DNA from: Chryseobacterium ginsenosidimutans | GTDB lineage: Bacteria > Bacteroidota > Bacteroidia > Flavobacteriales > Weeksellaceae | Reading direction: 5' to 3' | Length of the DNA: 64,000 nucleotides | NCBI RefSeq assembly: GCF_030823405.1 | Contig: NZ_JAUSXC010000001.1 | Coordinates: 2,711,001 to 2,775,000 of the forward strand | In this document: piece after piece, positions 26,504 through 34,834 of the stretch | How positions within the stretch are numbered: the stretch's first letter is position 1 | Layout of the letters: every line of letters starts with the position of its first letter | Program-made: the position numbers and the translations under genes | The notes under the pieces: model-generated | Told to the model about the DNA's origin: nothing | Seen by the model: the letters and a program-made list of their open reading frames with translations, nothing else | The model's database searches: none

Positions 26504-26532
26504 AAAAACCACAACTGTGAATTGTGGTTTTT
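26504..26532. terminator. Terminator after chloramphenicol acetyltransferase gene
   Basis: An 11-bp perfect stem AAAAACCACAA / TTGTGGTTTTT with a 7-nt loop lies about 50 bp past the acetyltransferase stop. It has T-runs on both strands, so it could work in both directions. Confidence 0.75.
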
Positions 26533-26582
26533 ATTTATAGTGAAAAAATAATTAAAATTGAATAAAATCCCGAAAGTAAATA

Positions 26583-27209
26583 TTATTGGTCAAGCTGCCA
26601 TTGAAATGCTTCAATATATCTGGCTAAATGAATTCCGTCTGCTAAACCATGATGGGCTTCAATAGAAACAGGAAGATATTTTTTACCTTCACGGATAGAA
26701 AATTTACCAAATGTAATTTTTGGAATGCATTCTTTAGGATCAAAATTGGTCGGATGCAGCACTGCGCTGAAAGAATTCCAGGGAATTGTAGTATGCCTGA
26801 TATGGTTGATTGGCAAAATATCATTGCTTATTCCCAGACCTTTAGAGTTTTGTACCGATTTTATCTCTTTTTGTAATTCTTCATTAAAAATTTCAAAACT
26901 TTCAGAATAATGGAAAAATGAAAAGCCAAATGTGCCATCTTCTCTTCCTATTGTACTTCCGCCATGTACTTCATCATATAAAACCACTTGGTTATCTACA
27001 ATTCTCAATCTCAATTCATCTACAGAATTTGCCGCAACCATAGATTTGTGAAGATAGTAAGCAAAGAAAGAATATCCTTTTTCGTAAGCTTTTTCATAAG
27101 CTTTTGTACAGTCAACTTCTGTTGTAAAACCGAAATATGGACTTGCCATTTTAGAGAAAAATTCAAAATGTTCCTTTCTGTTCCAACTTTCAATATCTAT
27201 TATCGTCAT
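26583..27209 (-). CDS. Chloramphenicol acetyltransferase-like protein (type A CAT fold)
   Basis: This 208-residue protein has the CAT active-site motif HHGLADGIHLARYIE (HHxxxDG, catalytic first His at about residue 189). It also has NHIRHTTIPWNSFSAVLHP and a TEVDCTKAYE start, and its length fits trimeric type A CATs (about 215). Such chromosomal CAT-like proteins in Flavobacteriia may or may not confer chloramphenicol resistance. The sequence shows intact catalytic residues but not specificity. No mobile element is nearby. Confidence 0.88.
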   Translation of the reverse strand: MTIIDIESWNRKEHFEFFSKMASPYFGFTTEVDCTKAYEKAYEKGYSFFAYYLHKSMVAANSVDELRLRIVDNQVVLYDEVHGGSTIGREDGTFGFSFFHYSESFEIFNEELQKEIKSVQNSKGLGISNDILPINHIRHTTIPWNSFSAVLHPTNFDPKECIPKITFGKFSIREGKKYLPVSIEAHHGLADGIHLARYIEAFQWQLDQ

Positions 27210-27311
27210 TAACTTATATTTTTTTACAAATTTCCGTAAGATTTCTCGCTTTTAAAAATTAGGAAGAAGAAATATTGAAAAATATTGGCTAATTTTTAAT
27301 CAAAACATAAT

Positions 27312-27319
27312 TATCTTTG
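27312..27319 (+). promoter_or_regulatory. -7 element TATCTTTG of dehydrogenase gene
   Basis: An exact TAnnTTTG match 34 bp before the start codon of the HIBADH-family gene. Confidence 0.55.
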
Positions 27320-27353
27320 ATATACATTAAAATAACAACTAATAAAATATAAA

Positions 27354-28202
27354 ATGGCTCAGGAAAAATTAGGTTTCATCGGCTTGGGAAACATGGGACA
27401 TCCGATGGCAAAAAATTTAGAAAAAGCAGGGTTTTTACTTTCTGTTTATAATCGGACGATCGAAAAGACGGTTGATTTTAAAGAAAAATCAACCGTTTAT
27501 CAAAATATTTCAGATTTGGTAAAAAATTCGGATATAATTTTCACGATGTTAACCAATGACGAAGCTGTAAAAGCCGTTTACGAAGAAGTTTTAGCATTAA
27601 ATATTGCAGGAAAATTATTCATTGATATGAGTACAATTTCACCCCAAATAAGTAATGAGATGTCAAATGCTGTCAAAATAAAGGAAGGTTCATTTATTGA
27701 TGCTCCGGTTGCAGGAAGCACAAAACCTGCTACAGACGGTACTTTAATCATAATGGTAGGCGGAGAAGAAAAAGACCTGCAGAAAGCTCTTCCCTATCTT
27801 CAGAAATTAGGAAAACAGGTAAAACATTTAGGTGAGAACGGTAAAGGTTTGGCTGCAAAAATATCGGTAAACTATTTTATTTCAACGATTTATCAGGGTT
27901 TGGCAGAAACTGTTTTATTATCTGATAAGTTCGGAATAGAACGAAAAGATATGCTTGAAATAATCAATGAAAGTGCAAGTGGAAGTGGCGCTACGAAAGT
28001 AAAAACTCCTTTGCTGATTGATGAAAATTATGACGCGGCTTTTGCTTTGGATCTAATGTTAAAAGATATTTTGCTTGCAAAAAATGCAGGTGCAGATTTC
28101 CCGTTGTCTAAAACTTTGGTAGAAACTTATCAAGGTGCTCATGATGCAGGTTTTGGGAAAGATGATGTTATTGGAATTATTAATTATTTAAAAAAACTAT
28201 AA
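27354..28202 (+). CDS. NAD(P)-dependent oxidoreductase, 3-hydroxyisobutyrate dehydrogenase family
   Basis: This 282-residue beta-hydroxyacid dehydrogenase has a Rossmann start GFIGLGNMGHPMAKNLEKAG, the signature DAPVAGSTKPATDGTL (substrate-binding, residues about 118-133), and the catalytic lysine in GLAAKISVNYF. The family reduces or oxidises small 3-hydroxy or glyoxylate-type acids, or works on succinic semialdehyde. The substrate cannot be chosen. It is followed 97 bp later by a TetR gene, which may be separately transcribed. Confidence 0.9.
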   Translation: MAQEKLGFIGLGNMGHPMAKNLEKAGFLLSVYNRTIEKTVDFKEKSTVYQNISDLVKNSDIIFTMLTNDEAVKAVYEEVLALNIAGKLFIDMSTISPQISNEMSNAVKIKEGSFIDAPVAGSTKPATDGTLIIMVGGEEKDLQKALPYLQKLGKQVKHLGENGKGLAAKISVNYFISTIYQGLAETVLLSDKFGIERKDMLEIINESASGSGATKVKTPLLIDENYDAAFALDLMLKDILLAKNAGADFPLSKTLVETYQGAHDAGFGKDDVIGIINYLKKL

Positions 28203-28299
28203 GTGGAAAAATAAGAAGCTTGCCTCAAAAGAATTGTTTAGAACAGTTTCTTTTTTTTTACTAAAAATTTGTTCCTTTGTAAAGACCAACTGGTATTTT

Positions 28300-28890
28300 A
28301 TGAAAAAATCGGAAGCAACCCGTCTTACAATTCTTCAAAAAGCATTTGAGCTGATTTATATAAATGGTTATCAAACGACCAGTGTCGACGAAATTATTGC
28401 AACGACTCAGGTGACGAAAGGTGCCTTCTATTATCATTTTAAAACAAAAGACGAAATGGGTTTGGCAATCATTAACGAACTCATGATCCCCAGCTTTAAA
28501 AATACTTTCATTGAACCTTTTCAAGTTGTTGTAAACCCATTAGATACCATTTATAATTTAATGTATTATTTATTAATGGAAAATGAAAATCTAAAGGTAG
28601 AATATGGTTGTCCCGCTTCTAATTTTACTCAAGAAATGGCTCCGTGGAATATTGATTTTACAAAGGCTTTGAACAGACTGTCTAACCAGTGGGAGAAAGT
28701 AATGATCGAAGCTATTGAAATAGGCAAGGAAAACGGAATAATTAAAAATAAAGTTATTGGGAAAGAAGTTGCCATTTTTGTGATATCAGGATATTGGGGA
28801 GTAAGAAATTTGGGTAAATTAGAAAATTCTAAAGAAGTGTATCTTGTTTATTTAAAAGGGCTTAAATCATACCTTGATGCGTTGAGATAA
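28300..28890 (+). CDS. TetR/AcrR family transcriptional regulator
   Basis: This 196-residue protein starts at MKKSEATRLTILQKAF; a longer frame from 28234 adds a hydrophobic leader that does not belong to the family. The TetR HTH is clear: YQTTSVDEIIATTQVTKGAFYYHFKTKDE, residues about 27-55, given here in part. The C-terminal effector domain (YGCPASNFTQEMA) is like those of AcrR-type repressors that sense small ligands. A 22-bp perfect palindrome directly downstream is the likely operator, linking it to the following three-gene operon. Confidence 0.9.
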   Translation: MKKSEATRLTILQKAFELIYINGYQTTSVDEIIATTQVTKGAFYYHFKTKDEMGLAIINELMIPSFKNTFIEPFQVVVNPLDTIYNLMYYLLMENENLKVEYGCPASNFTQEMAPWNIDFTKALNRLSNQWEKVMIEAIEIGKENGIIKNKVIGKEVAIFVISGYWGVRNLGKLENSKEVYLVYLKGLKSYLDALR

Positions 28891-28903
28891 TTTTTTTCAC
28901 TTA

Positions 28904-28925
28904 AAACATACTAATTAGTATGTTT
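28904..28925. promoter_or_regulatory. Perfect 22-bp palindrome, likely TetR operator
   Basis: The core ACATACTAATTAGTATGT is extended by AA on the left and TT on the right, a perfect inverted repeat with no spacer. It lies 13 bp after the TetR gene and ends 6 bp before the -7 element of the next operon. A bound regulator would therefore cover the -33 region. It could also act as a weak terminator, since T-rich sequence follows. Confidence 0.65.
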
Positions 28926-28931
28926 TTATTA

Positions 28932-28939
28932 TAACTTTG
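28932..28939 (+). promoter_or_regulatory. -7 element TAACTTTG of membrane/rhodanese operon
   Basis: An exact TAnnTTTG match 20 bp before the start codon of the membrane protein gene and immediately after the palindrome. Confidence 0.65.
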
Positions 28940-28958
28940 CAAAGTTGTTAAAAATTTG

Positions 28959-29420
28959 ATGATGTATCAGACAATTACATTTTTGCATTCTATTTTTAGG
29001 TGGCTGGTTTTACTTAGCTTATTGTATTCGGTTTTTAGAGCCTGTAAAGGATATTTTTATAATAGATCCTTTACAAAAGCTGATAATTCTATGAGACATT
29101 GGACGGCGACAATTGCTCATATTCAATTAGTTTTGGGAATTACTTTATATTCTCAGAGTCCTATTATTAAATACTTCTGGAAGAATTTCAATGCTGCAAA
29201 AGAAACTTCCGACCTTTTATTTTTCGGATTAATCCACATTTTTCTGATGTTATTTTCTATCATTTTAATAACTGTCGGATCATCAATTTCAAAAAGAAAA
29301 ATGACTGATAAAGAAAAGTTTAAAACAATGTTGATTTGGTTTACCATTGCTTTATTAATCATTTTCATTGCTATTCCGTGGCCATTTTCTCCTTTTGCTA
29401 ACAGACCTTATTTCAGATAA
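28959..29420 (+). CDS. Four-helix membrane protein, unrecognised
   Basis: A 153-residue protein (ATG at 28959; a TTG just before it is unlikely) with about four membrane helices. Histidines recur inside or next to the helices (FLHSIFRW, HWTATIAHIQLVLG, FGLIHIFLML), which is reminiscent of small cytochrome b-like proteins, but no recognised heme motif can be claimed. It is first of a three-gene operon (gaps 2 bp, then a 4-bp overlap) with a DUF3817 protein and a membrane-anchored rhodanese, and is probably controlled by the TetR protein upstream. Confidence 0.7.
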   Translation: MMYQTITFLHSIFRWLVLLSLLYSVFRACKGYFYNRSFTKADNSMRHWTATIAHIQLVLGITLYSQSPIIKYFWKNFNAAKETSDLLFFGLIHIFLMLFSIILITVGSSISKRKMTDKEKFKTMLIWFTIALLIIFIAIPWPFSPFANRPYFR

Positions 29421-29422
29421 TT

Positions 29423-29721
29423 ATGATCAATTTATTTAAAACTAAAATCGGACGTTTAAGAATCATTGCAATTTTGGAAGGAATTTCATTATTAACTTTA
29501 GTATTTATAGCTGTTCCTATGAAATATGCATTTGAAAATCCTTCTTTTGTAAAATTGATGGGCCCGATTCATGGCTCATTATTCCTTCTTTTTTTATTTA
29601 ATACATTGAGCGCCGGTGTCGAACAAAACTGGAAGTTTAAAGACATAACATGGAAAGTACTTTTGGCGTGTATTATCCCTTTCGGAACATTTTATATTGA
29701 TAGAAAAATTTTAAGCAAATT

Positions 29722-29725
<4 letters not shown>
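29423..29725 (+). CDS. DUF3817 small membrane protein
   Basis: A 100-residue protein with three hydrophobic helices. The pattern RLRIIAILEGISLLTLVF, the proline-containing VPMKYAF and GPIHGSLFLLFLFN are typical of DUF3817, sometimes called integral membrane YdzA-like. Function unknown. It starts 2 bp after the preceding membrane gene and overlaps the rhodanese gene by 4 bp, so the three products are likely made together. Confidence 0.8.
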
Positions 29726-30117
<392 letters not shown>

Positions 30118-30257
30118 AATGTGAATATTTTATTGCTTAGAAACTCTAGTTATGAATTGTTTTTCGCAATGATATTTTAATTATGGTCAGGTTTTTGAAT
30201 AGTAAACGGTAATTAAATATCTATTTTAATTAAACCAATCACATAAAATATAATATT

Positions 30258-30767
30258 ATGTCAACAGAAAATCTTACACAATCAGAAGCGATTAAGAAAA
30301 TTAAAGAACTTTCGGAAAGTGCAAAAATCTGTATGTTTTGTACAGAACTGGATACCGTTCCTATCAATTCCCGACCAATGACTTTACAGGAAACAGACGA
30401 TGAAGGGAATCTTTGGTTCATCAGCGGTGATACCAGCAATAAAAATTTTGAAATAAAGGATGACCGAAGAGTACAGTTGTTCTTTATGAATAATTCTGAT
30501 TATCAGTATCTTTCAGTGTTCGGAGAAGCTTCAATCTATAAAGATAAATCAACTATTGAAGAAAAATGGTCGCCCATGGCAAAAGCATGGTTTGAAGAAG
30601 GAAAAAACGATCCTGATGTTTCTATTATCCGCGTAGAACCGAAAGAAACGTATTATTGGGATACAAAAGCTGGAAAACTGGTAAGCTTATTCACTTTTGT
30701 TGCCTCTGCAATTACAGGGAAAACGACAAATAATTCTGACGGTGTAGAAGGAAATGCAACGATTTGA
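30258..30767 (+). CDS. Pyridoxamine 5'-phosphate oxidase-type stress protein (general stress protein 26-like)
   Basis: This 169-residue split-barrel flavin-binding protein has CMFCTELDTVPINSRPMT, GNLWFISGDTSNK and RVQLFFMNNSDYQYLSVFGEA, which is the pattern of general stress protein 26-type PNPOx proteins. The C-terminus has VEPKETYYWDTKAGKLVSLF as in GSP26. These proteins bind FMN or FAD; their reaction is mostly unproved. It stands alone with its own terminator. Confidence 0.88.
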   Translation: MSTENLTQSEAIKKIKELSESAKICMFCTELDTVPINSRPMTLQETDDEGNLWFISGDTSNKNFEIKDDRRVQLFFMNNSDYQYLSVFGEASIYKDKSTIEEKWSPMAKAWFEEGKNDPDVSIIRVEPKETYYWDTKAGKLVSLFTFVASAITGKTTNNSDGVEGNATI

Positions 30768-30785
30768 TTTAAATAATCATCAATA

Positions 30786-30815
30786 AAAAAGCAGTGAAAA
30801 TTTTCACTGCTTTTT
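30786..30815. terminator. Bidirectional terminator, 30-bp palindrome
   Basis: A perfect inverted repeat, AAAAAGCAGTGAAAA joined directly to TTTTCACTGCTTTTT. It lies between convergent genes (stress protein on plus, flavodoxin-RidA on minus) and has T-runs on both strands. Confidence 0.8.
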
Positions 30816-30846
30816 CAATATACAAGATTAAAAATATATAAAAAGA

Positions 30847-31980
30847 CTACTCTATTTCAAAAATCGCCTGAATTTCAACAGAAGAATTTACCGGAAGTGA
30901 AGATGCTCCCAATGTCGCTCTTGCATGTTTTCCTTTATCGCCAAAAACTTCTACAACCAGATCTGAAGCAGTATTCATCAAACCTGCATGGTTGGTATAA
31001 TCATCTTTTGTATTAAAAATTCCTGTTAGCTGGACGCATTGTTTTACTTTACTTAAATCTCCGCCAACAGCTTCATTGAGAACAGATAAAACATTCAGTA
31101 TAGTAACTTTTGCAGCGTCTTTTACCTGCTGTTCATTTACAGTAATACCTAATTTTCCGGGATTTAAAATTTTTCCGTCTTTTAATGCAACCTGATTAAT
31201 AAAAATAAGGTTTCCTGAACGTACAAATGGTTTGTAATTTCCTGCCGGCTTCGGAACTTCCGGCAAAATAATGCCCTTTTCTTTTAAAATCTGATTAAAA
31301 TTCTGAGGTTTTTCGGTAATTGCTATCTCTTTTTTATTGATTGTCCCTTTTAACGCAAGAGCTATTTTTGCGAAATTTTTCCCCTGAAGCTGAGCCAATT
31401 GTTTTTCATCTTTTGTTGGTCTTTCAACATCTTTTAAAGAAGCCATTGTCGTCGTTCCTAAAACTGTATTTCCTTGGGGAATAGAATGATTTATACCTTC
31501 ATAACCGCGAATTCCATTTGAAACCAAAACCATTCCGTGGACGGCAAGACTGTTCCAAAAAGACTGAATAGCCAACTCCTTTCCTGCCCCACTTCCCGCA
31601 GACATGAAAACTGTTGCAGGCATTCCTTCCAGCGCATGATTTGTCCAGAGATCAACAGTTTTAGACAAAAATTCACTCATTCCCGTGCTTATATTTCCGA
31701 AATAAACTGGTGAGCCAAAAGCAATTCCGTCATAAGCTGGAAGTTCATCAACTCTTGCAACAGGGATATTGCTGAGTTTTGAATTCTGAGATTCTTTTAC
31801 CTGTTTTATAATTGCTGTTGCGTTATCGCCACTTTCAATTCCTTTCGCAATTTCTTTTGCCAGTTCGTAGGTTCCTCCATTATCAGAATGGATAAGAACA
31901 AGTACTTTAGCTTTATTTTGTGCCATAATATTGGTGATATTTAATAAAATTAGAACAAAAAGAGTAAATCGTTTTTTCAT
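30847..31980 (-). CDS. Exported flavodoxin (WrbA-like)-RidA fusion protein
   Basis: A 377-residue two-domain protein. Residues 1-20 form a signal peptide ending IMAQ. Residues about 24-210 form a flavodoxin/WrbA-type NAD(P)H-dependent oxidoreductase domain (VLVLIHSDNGGTYELAKEIA phosphate loop, AFGSPVYFGNIS, FMSAGSGAGKE). Residues about 250-377 form a RidA/YjgF domain ending ARATLGASSLPVNSSVEI, with the arginine that binds carboxylate in active RidA. RidA deaminates reactive enamines/imines in the cytosol, so an exported copy fused to a flavin domain is unusual. A divergent AraC gene is the likely regulator. Confidence 0.85.
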   Translation of the reverse strand: MKKRFTLFVLILLNITNIMAQNKAKVLVLIHSDNGGTYELAKEIAKGIESGDNATAIIKQVKESQNSKLSNIPVARVDELPAYDGIAFGSPVYFGNISTGMSEFLSKTVDLWTNHALEGMPATVFMSAGSGAGKELAIQSFWNSLAVHGMVLVSNGIRGYEGINHSIPQGNTVLGTTTMASLKDVERPTKDEKQLAQLQGKNFAKIALALKGTINKKEIAITEKPQNFNQILKEKGIILPEVPKPAGNYKPFVRSGNLIFINQVALKDGKILNPGKLGITVNEQQVKDAAKVTILNVLSVLNEAVGGDLSKVKQCVQLTGIFNTKDDYTNHAGLMNTASDLVVEVFGDKGKHARATLGASSLPVNSSVEIQAIFEIE

Positions 31981-32029
31981 TTTGGATAGATAAATTTTTA
32001 TAATACAAAATTAATAATGACGTTTTTAT

Positions 32030-32037
32030 TAAATTTG
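32030..32037 (+). promoter_or_regulatory. -7 element TAAATTTG of AraC gene
   Basis: A TAnnTTTG match ending 11 bp before the start codon. It implies a very short 5' leader. Confidence 0.5.
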
Positions 32038-32048
32038 CCAAAAATTAT

Positions 32049-32858
32049 ATGCAGAACGACAAAATAAAATGTGGCTTAAAGGAACGGACTGATAGTCAAT
32101 TTATAGATACAATAGAAAAAGAGGCTTATGTCTGGTGCGAAAAGAACTGGAAACATGATGACAACGAGCATTCACATACTCGGTCGCAGCTGACATTTGT
32201 GGAAGAAGGCTATCAGTACTTTTATATTGATCAGAAAATTTATCTGGTTCCACAAAATCATGTTATTTGGATACCGTCCGGAAAAGCACATAGAATTACT
32301 TCTGAAGCAAAAACGGTAAATCTGATGGTTTTTCTGTTTAAATCTGTTTTTAATGAAAATTTTTATCAGAATGTTCAGGTTTTTGCTGTTAATTCTGTTT
32401 TAAAAGAGATGCTTTTGTACGCCTCAAAATGGTCTCAGTCTTTAACTGAAGATGAAGAACAGGAGATATTTTTTAAAGCAATTTTAAAAAGTCTTCCTAA
32501 TTTTTGCAAGGAAAGCAGCTTCTTAGAAATTCCTGTTCCGAAAAATGAAAGATTGATTCCTGTTTGTCATTACATTAATTTGAATTTTAAATATAATCTG
32601 GATGTAGATCTATTGGCCGAAAAGGCTAAGATGTCAGTCAGAAGCCTGCAGAGGATTTTTAAAAATGAAACAGGAATTACCCTTCAAAAATATCATCAAT
32701 TGACAAGGATTTTAAAAAGTATAGAACTTATTGATACCAAACAATATACACTGAGTCAGATAGCCTACTTTGTTGGTTATCAAAGTTTATCGGCATTCAC
32801 TTCTTCCTATTTTTCGATTATGAAATCAAAACCTAAAATTAATAAAGAGAAGTTCTAA
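32049..32858 (+). CDS. AraC family regulator with cupin sensor
   Basis: This 269-residue protein has an N-terminal cupin (HSHTRSQLTFVEEGYQYFYI, VIWIPSGKAHRIT) and a C-terminal AraC HTH pair (VDLLAEKAKMSVRSLQRIFK, then YTLSQIAYFVGYQSLSAFTS). This resembles the family-wide layout of MtrA/NimR-type AraC proteins that control a neighbouring transporter or oxidoreductase. It is divergent from the flavodoxin-RidA fusion, its likely target. Confidence 0.9.
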   Translation: MQNDKIKCGLKERTDSQFIDTIEKEAYVWCEKNWKHDDNEHSHTRSQLTFVEEGYQYFYIDQKIYLVPQNHVIWIPSGKAHRITSEAKTVNLMVFLFKSVFNENFYQNVQVFAVNSVLKEMLLYASKWSQSLTEDEEQEIFFKAILKSLPNFCKESSFLEIPVPKNERLIPVCHYINLNFKYNLDVDLLAEKAKMSVRSLQRIFKNETGITLQKYHQLTRILKSIELIDTKQYTLSQIAYFVGYQSLSAFTSSYFSIMKSKPKINKEKF

Positions 32859-32869
32859 AGTATTACAGT

Positions 32870-33904
32870 TTATATTTCAAATTTTGTCAATGCTCCGTTT
32901 TTATAACAGTAAAATTCATAAGCAGGTTTTTTGTTTAGAGTAAAAACTTTTTCCAGATGAATCTTGTCGTATTGACTTTTTAATGCTTCATATTTTTGTT
33001 TCAGATTATTGGGTAATTCGCTTGGTTTGATAGGCCGTTCTACTTCAAAACCATCATCAAATGCAAATTCAAAGATAAAATCGGTATTCCGCCATGAGAC
33101 TTTTGATACAGATTCGCTGTCTTCTTGCATTATAGAAAAAGAAATGTTATCCTGCTGAATAATTTTCTCTGAAGTTCCGATCAAAAGTACAATTCCGGAA
33201 ATAACCATTGCACTGTATCCTATTTTTTTGAACAAAAATTCACTCAGATACGGAAGAATATATTTTACGGTATAAGAAGAAATAATTGTTGCAACAGCGA
33301 TTGTTAAGCCTAGCCATAAAGCTGTTTTAGAATACAAACCGATTGAAATGTAAATTATTAGCTTTATTAAATGTAAAAAGATCTCGTTTGCGGCTCTTGT
33401 AGCTACAATTTCCTCCTTATTTAAGCCAAATCTTAAATAAAAACGATTAAATAGTAATCCGATTGCTCCTGTAATTCCTGAAACAAAACCTGCACAAAAC
33501 CCGATAATCATTAATAAAAATCTTGGGTACGGTTTCTGATTTTCTGTTTCTTTCTTTTTAAATTTAAATAATTCCGGAAGATTGAGGATCAGGAAAAAAG
33601 CGACTATTAATTGTAAATAATTGGGATTTACATATTTAATTAGCCATGCTCCTAACAGAACCGCAGGTATTGAAAAGGGCACGAACCAAAAGAATATCTT
33701 CCATTTGATATGTTTTTTGAAAACCGCGATTCTTGAAACGGAACTGGTAAAAGTTCCTATGGTTAGAGAAAATGGAACGACGGAGCCTGGAAGAATTACA
33801 TTTAAAATCGGAATTAAAATTAAGCTTGCCCCGCCTCCACAGATTGCACTGATCCAAAATGCCACAATTGTTCCAATAAAAAGAAGAATAATGTTGAAAG
33901 TCAT
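32870..33904 (-). CDS. TauE/SafE family permease with soluble C-terminal extension
   Basis: A 344-residue protein whose first 260 residues have about eight membrane helices with the TauE/SafE signature ICGGGASLILIPIL and its inverted-repeat partner FVSGITGAIGLLF. The family moves sulfite, sulfoacetate or other small anions. Unusual is a soluble C-terminal extension of about 85 residues (from SFSIMQEDSESV to the end), rich in charged and aromatic residues, that I cannot assign. The PAP2 phosphatase gene lies 9 bp upstream on the same strand, so the two may be co-transcribed. Confidence 0.85.
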   Translation of the reverse strand: MTFNIILLFIGTIVAFWISAICGGGASLILIPILNVILPGSVVPFSLTIGTFTSSVSRIAVFKKHIKWKIFFWFVPFSIPAVLLGAWLIKYVNPNYLQLIVAFFLILNLPELFKFKKKETENQKPYPRFLLMIIGFCAGFVSGITGAIGLLFNRFYLRFGLNKEEIVATRAANEIFLHLIKLIIYISIGLYSKTALWLGLTIAVATIISSYTVKYILPYLSEFLFKKIGYSAMVISGIVLLIGTSEKIIQQDNISFSIMQEDSESVSKVSWRNTDFIFEFAFDDGFEVERPIKPSELPNNLKQKYEALKSQYDKIHLEKVFTLNKKPAYEFYCYKNGALTKFEI

Positions 33905-33913
33905 GATTTAATT

Positions 33914-34699
33914 TTAGAAATTTTTAACAAAACCAATTCCCACATTTTCTTTTTGATAATATGGCATAATCATCGACGAAGAATTTTCTTTTTTTCCACC
34001 TAAAAGATTATTAATTTTCGGATATAGCCAATATGCTAATTCCGTTGACAAAATCCCGAAACCTGCTCCTCCGACCACATCTCCAAACCAGTGTTTATTA
34101 TTCAGCATTCTGTAAACTCCTGTAAAAACGGCGAGAGAATATCCCGAAACTGCCAGTAACAAATTAGAATCTCTGTATTCCCGAAACATGAACTGAGCGG
34201 AAGCAAAAGATATTGACGTGTGACCAGATGGAAAAGACAATGTGTTTGAAAAATCCGGTCTTTCCTCTTTTACAGCGTGTTTCAGAGGAACTGTGACTGC
34301 TGTTACAATCAACAAAGAGGTTCCGTAAATAATACTTCTGTCCCTGAGATTATGTTTTCCCTCGACTCCTATTGCATTCAGACCGTAAACCAAAGCCGCG
34401 GGTGCATATTGGGTATAACTGTCAAGTTTAATATGATCGGGTTTATGTTCGCTGATTTCATATTGTGTAGATGAATTCAGTCTTTTTAATGCGTCGATGC
34501 TCAAACTTGCAACTCCATAAGAGATTAAAACAGTCGGGACAATTAATTTTTTATAACTGAACTGATGCGTTTTATCTAGTGAAATATTTTTTGAAATAAC
34601 AGTTGAATCATTAATTTTTTCAACCTGTAAACTGTCTTGTGCGTAAATTTTTTGGAAGCTTAGAATAATCAGTAGTAAGCTTGATAGTACACTTTTCAT
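33914..34699 (-). CDS. PAP2 superfamily phosphatase
   Basis: This 261-residue protein is started at MKSVLSSLLL to give a signal peptide ending IYAQ; an upstream ATG adds 17 polar residues. The three PAP2 motifs are present: KHAVKEERPDF (KxxxxxxRP), FPSGHTSIS (PSGH) and YRMLNNKHWFGDVVGG (RxxxxxHxxxD). The enzyme would act in the periplasm on lipid-linked or soluble phosphates such as undecaprenyl diphosphate or lipid A phosphates. A two-component system upstream on the same strand may regulate it. Confidence 0.9.
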   Translation of the reverse strand: MKSVLSSLLLIILSFQKIYAQDSLQVEKINDSTVISKNISLDKTHQFSYKKLIVPTVLISYGVASLSIDALKRLNSSTQYEISEHKPDHIKLDSYTQYAPAALVYGLNAIGVEGKHNLRDRSIIYGTSLLIVTAVTVPLKHAVKEERPDFSNTLSFPSGHTSISFASAQFMFREYRDSNLLLAVSGYSLAVFTGVYRMLNNKHWFGDVVGGAGFGILSTELAYWLYPKINNLLGGKKENSSSMIMPYYQKENVGIGFVKNF

Positions 34700-34834
34700 G
34701 AGCTGATTTGTATCTTTAAGATTATTTGTTGATACAAAATTGCCACTCAATTTCGAAGAAATTTTGAAGAAACTTCCTTAAAAAAGTTAAAATTCATTCT
34801 TATTTAAAAGAATACTAATTTTAAAAGGTTCAGT

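Noticed and set aside
26583..27209. Mobile resistance gene
   Set aside because: No insertion sequence, integron or composition break surrounds the CAT-like gene; it looks like a resident chromosomal gene.
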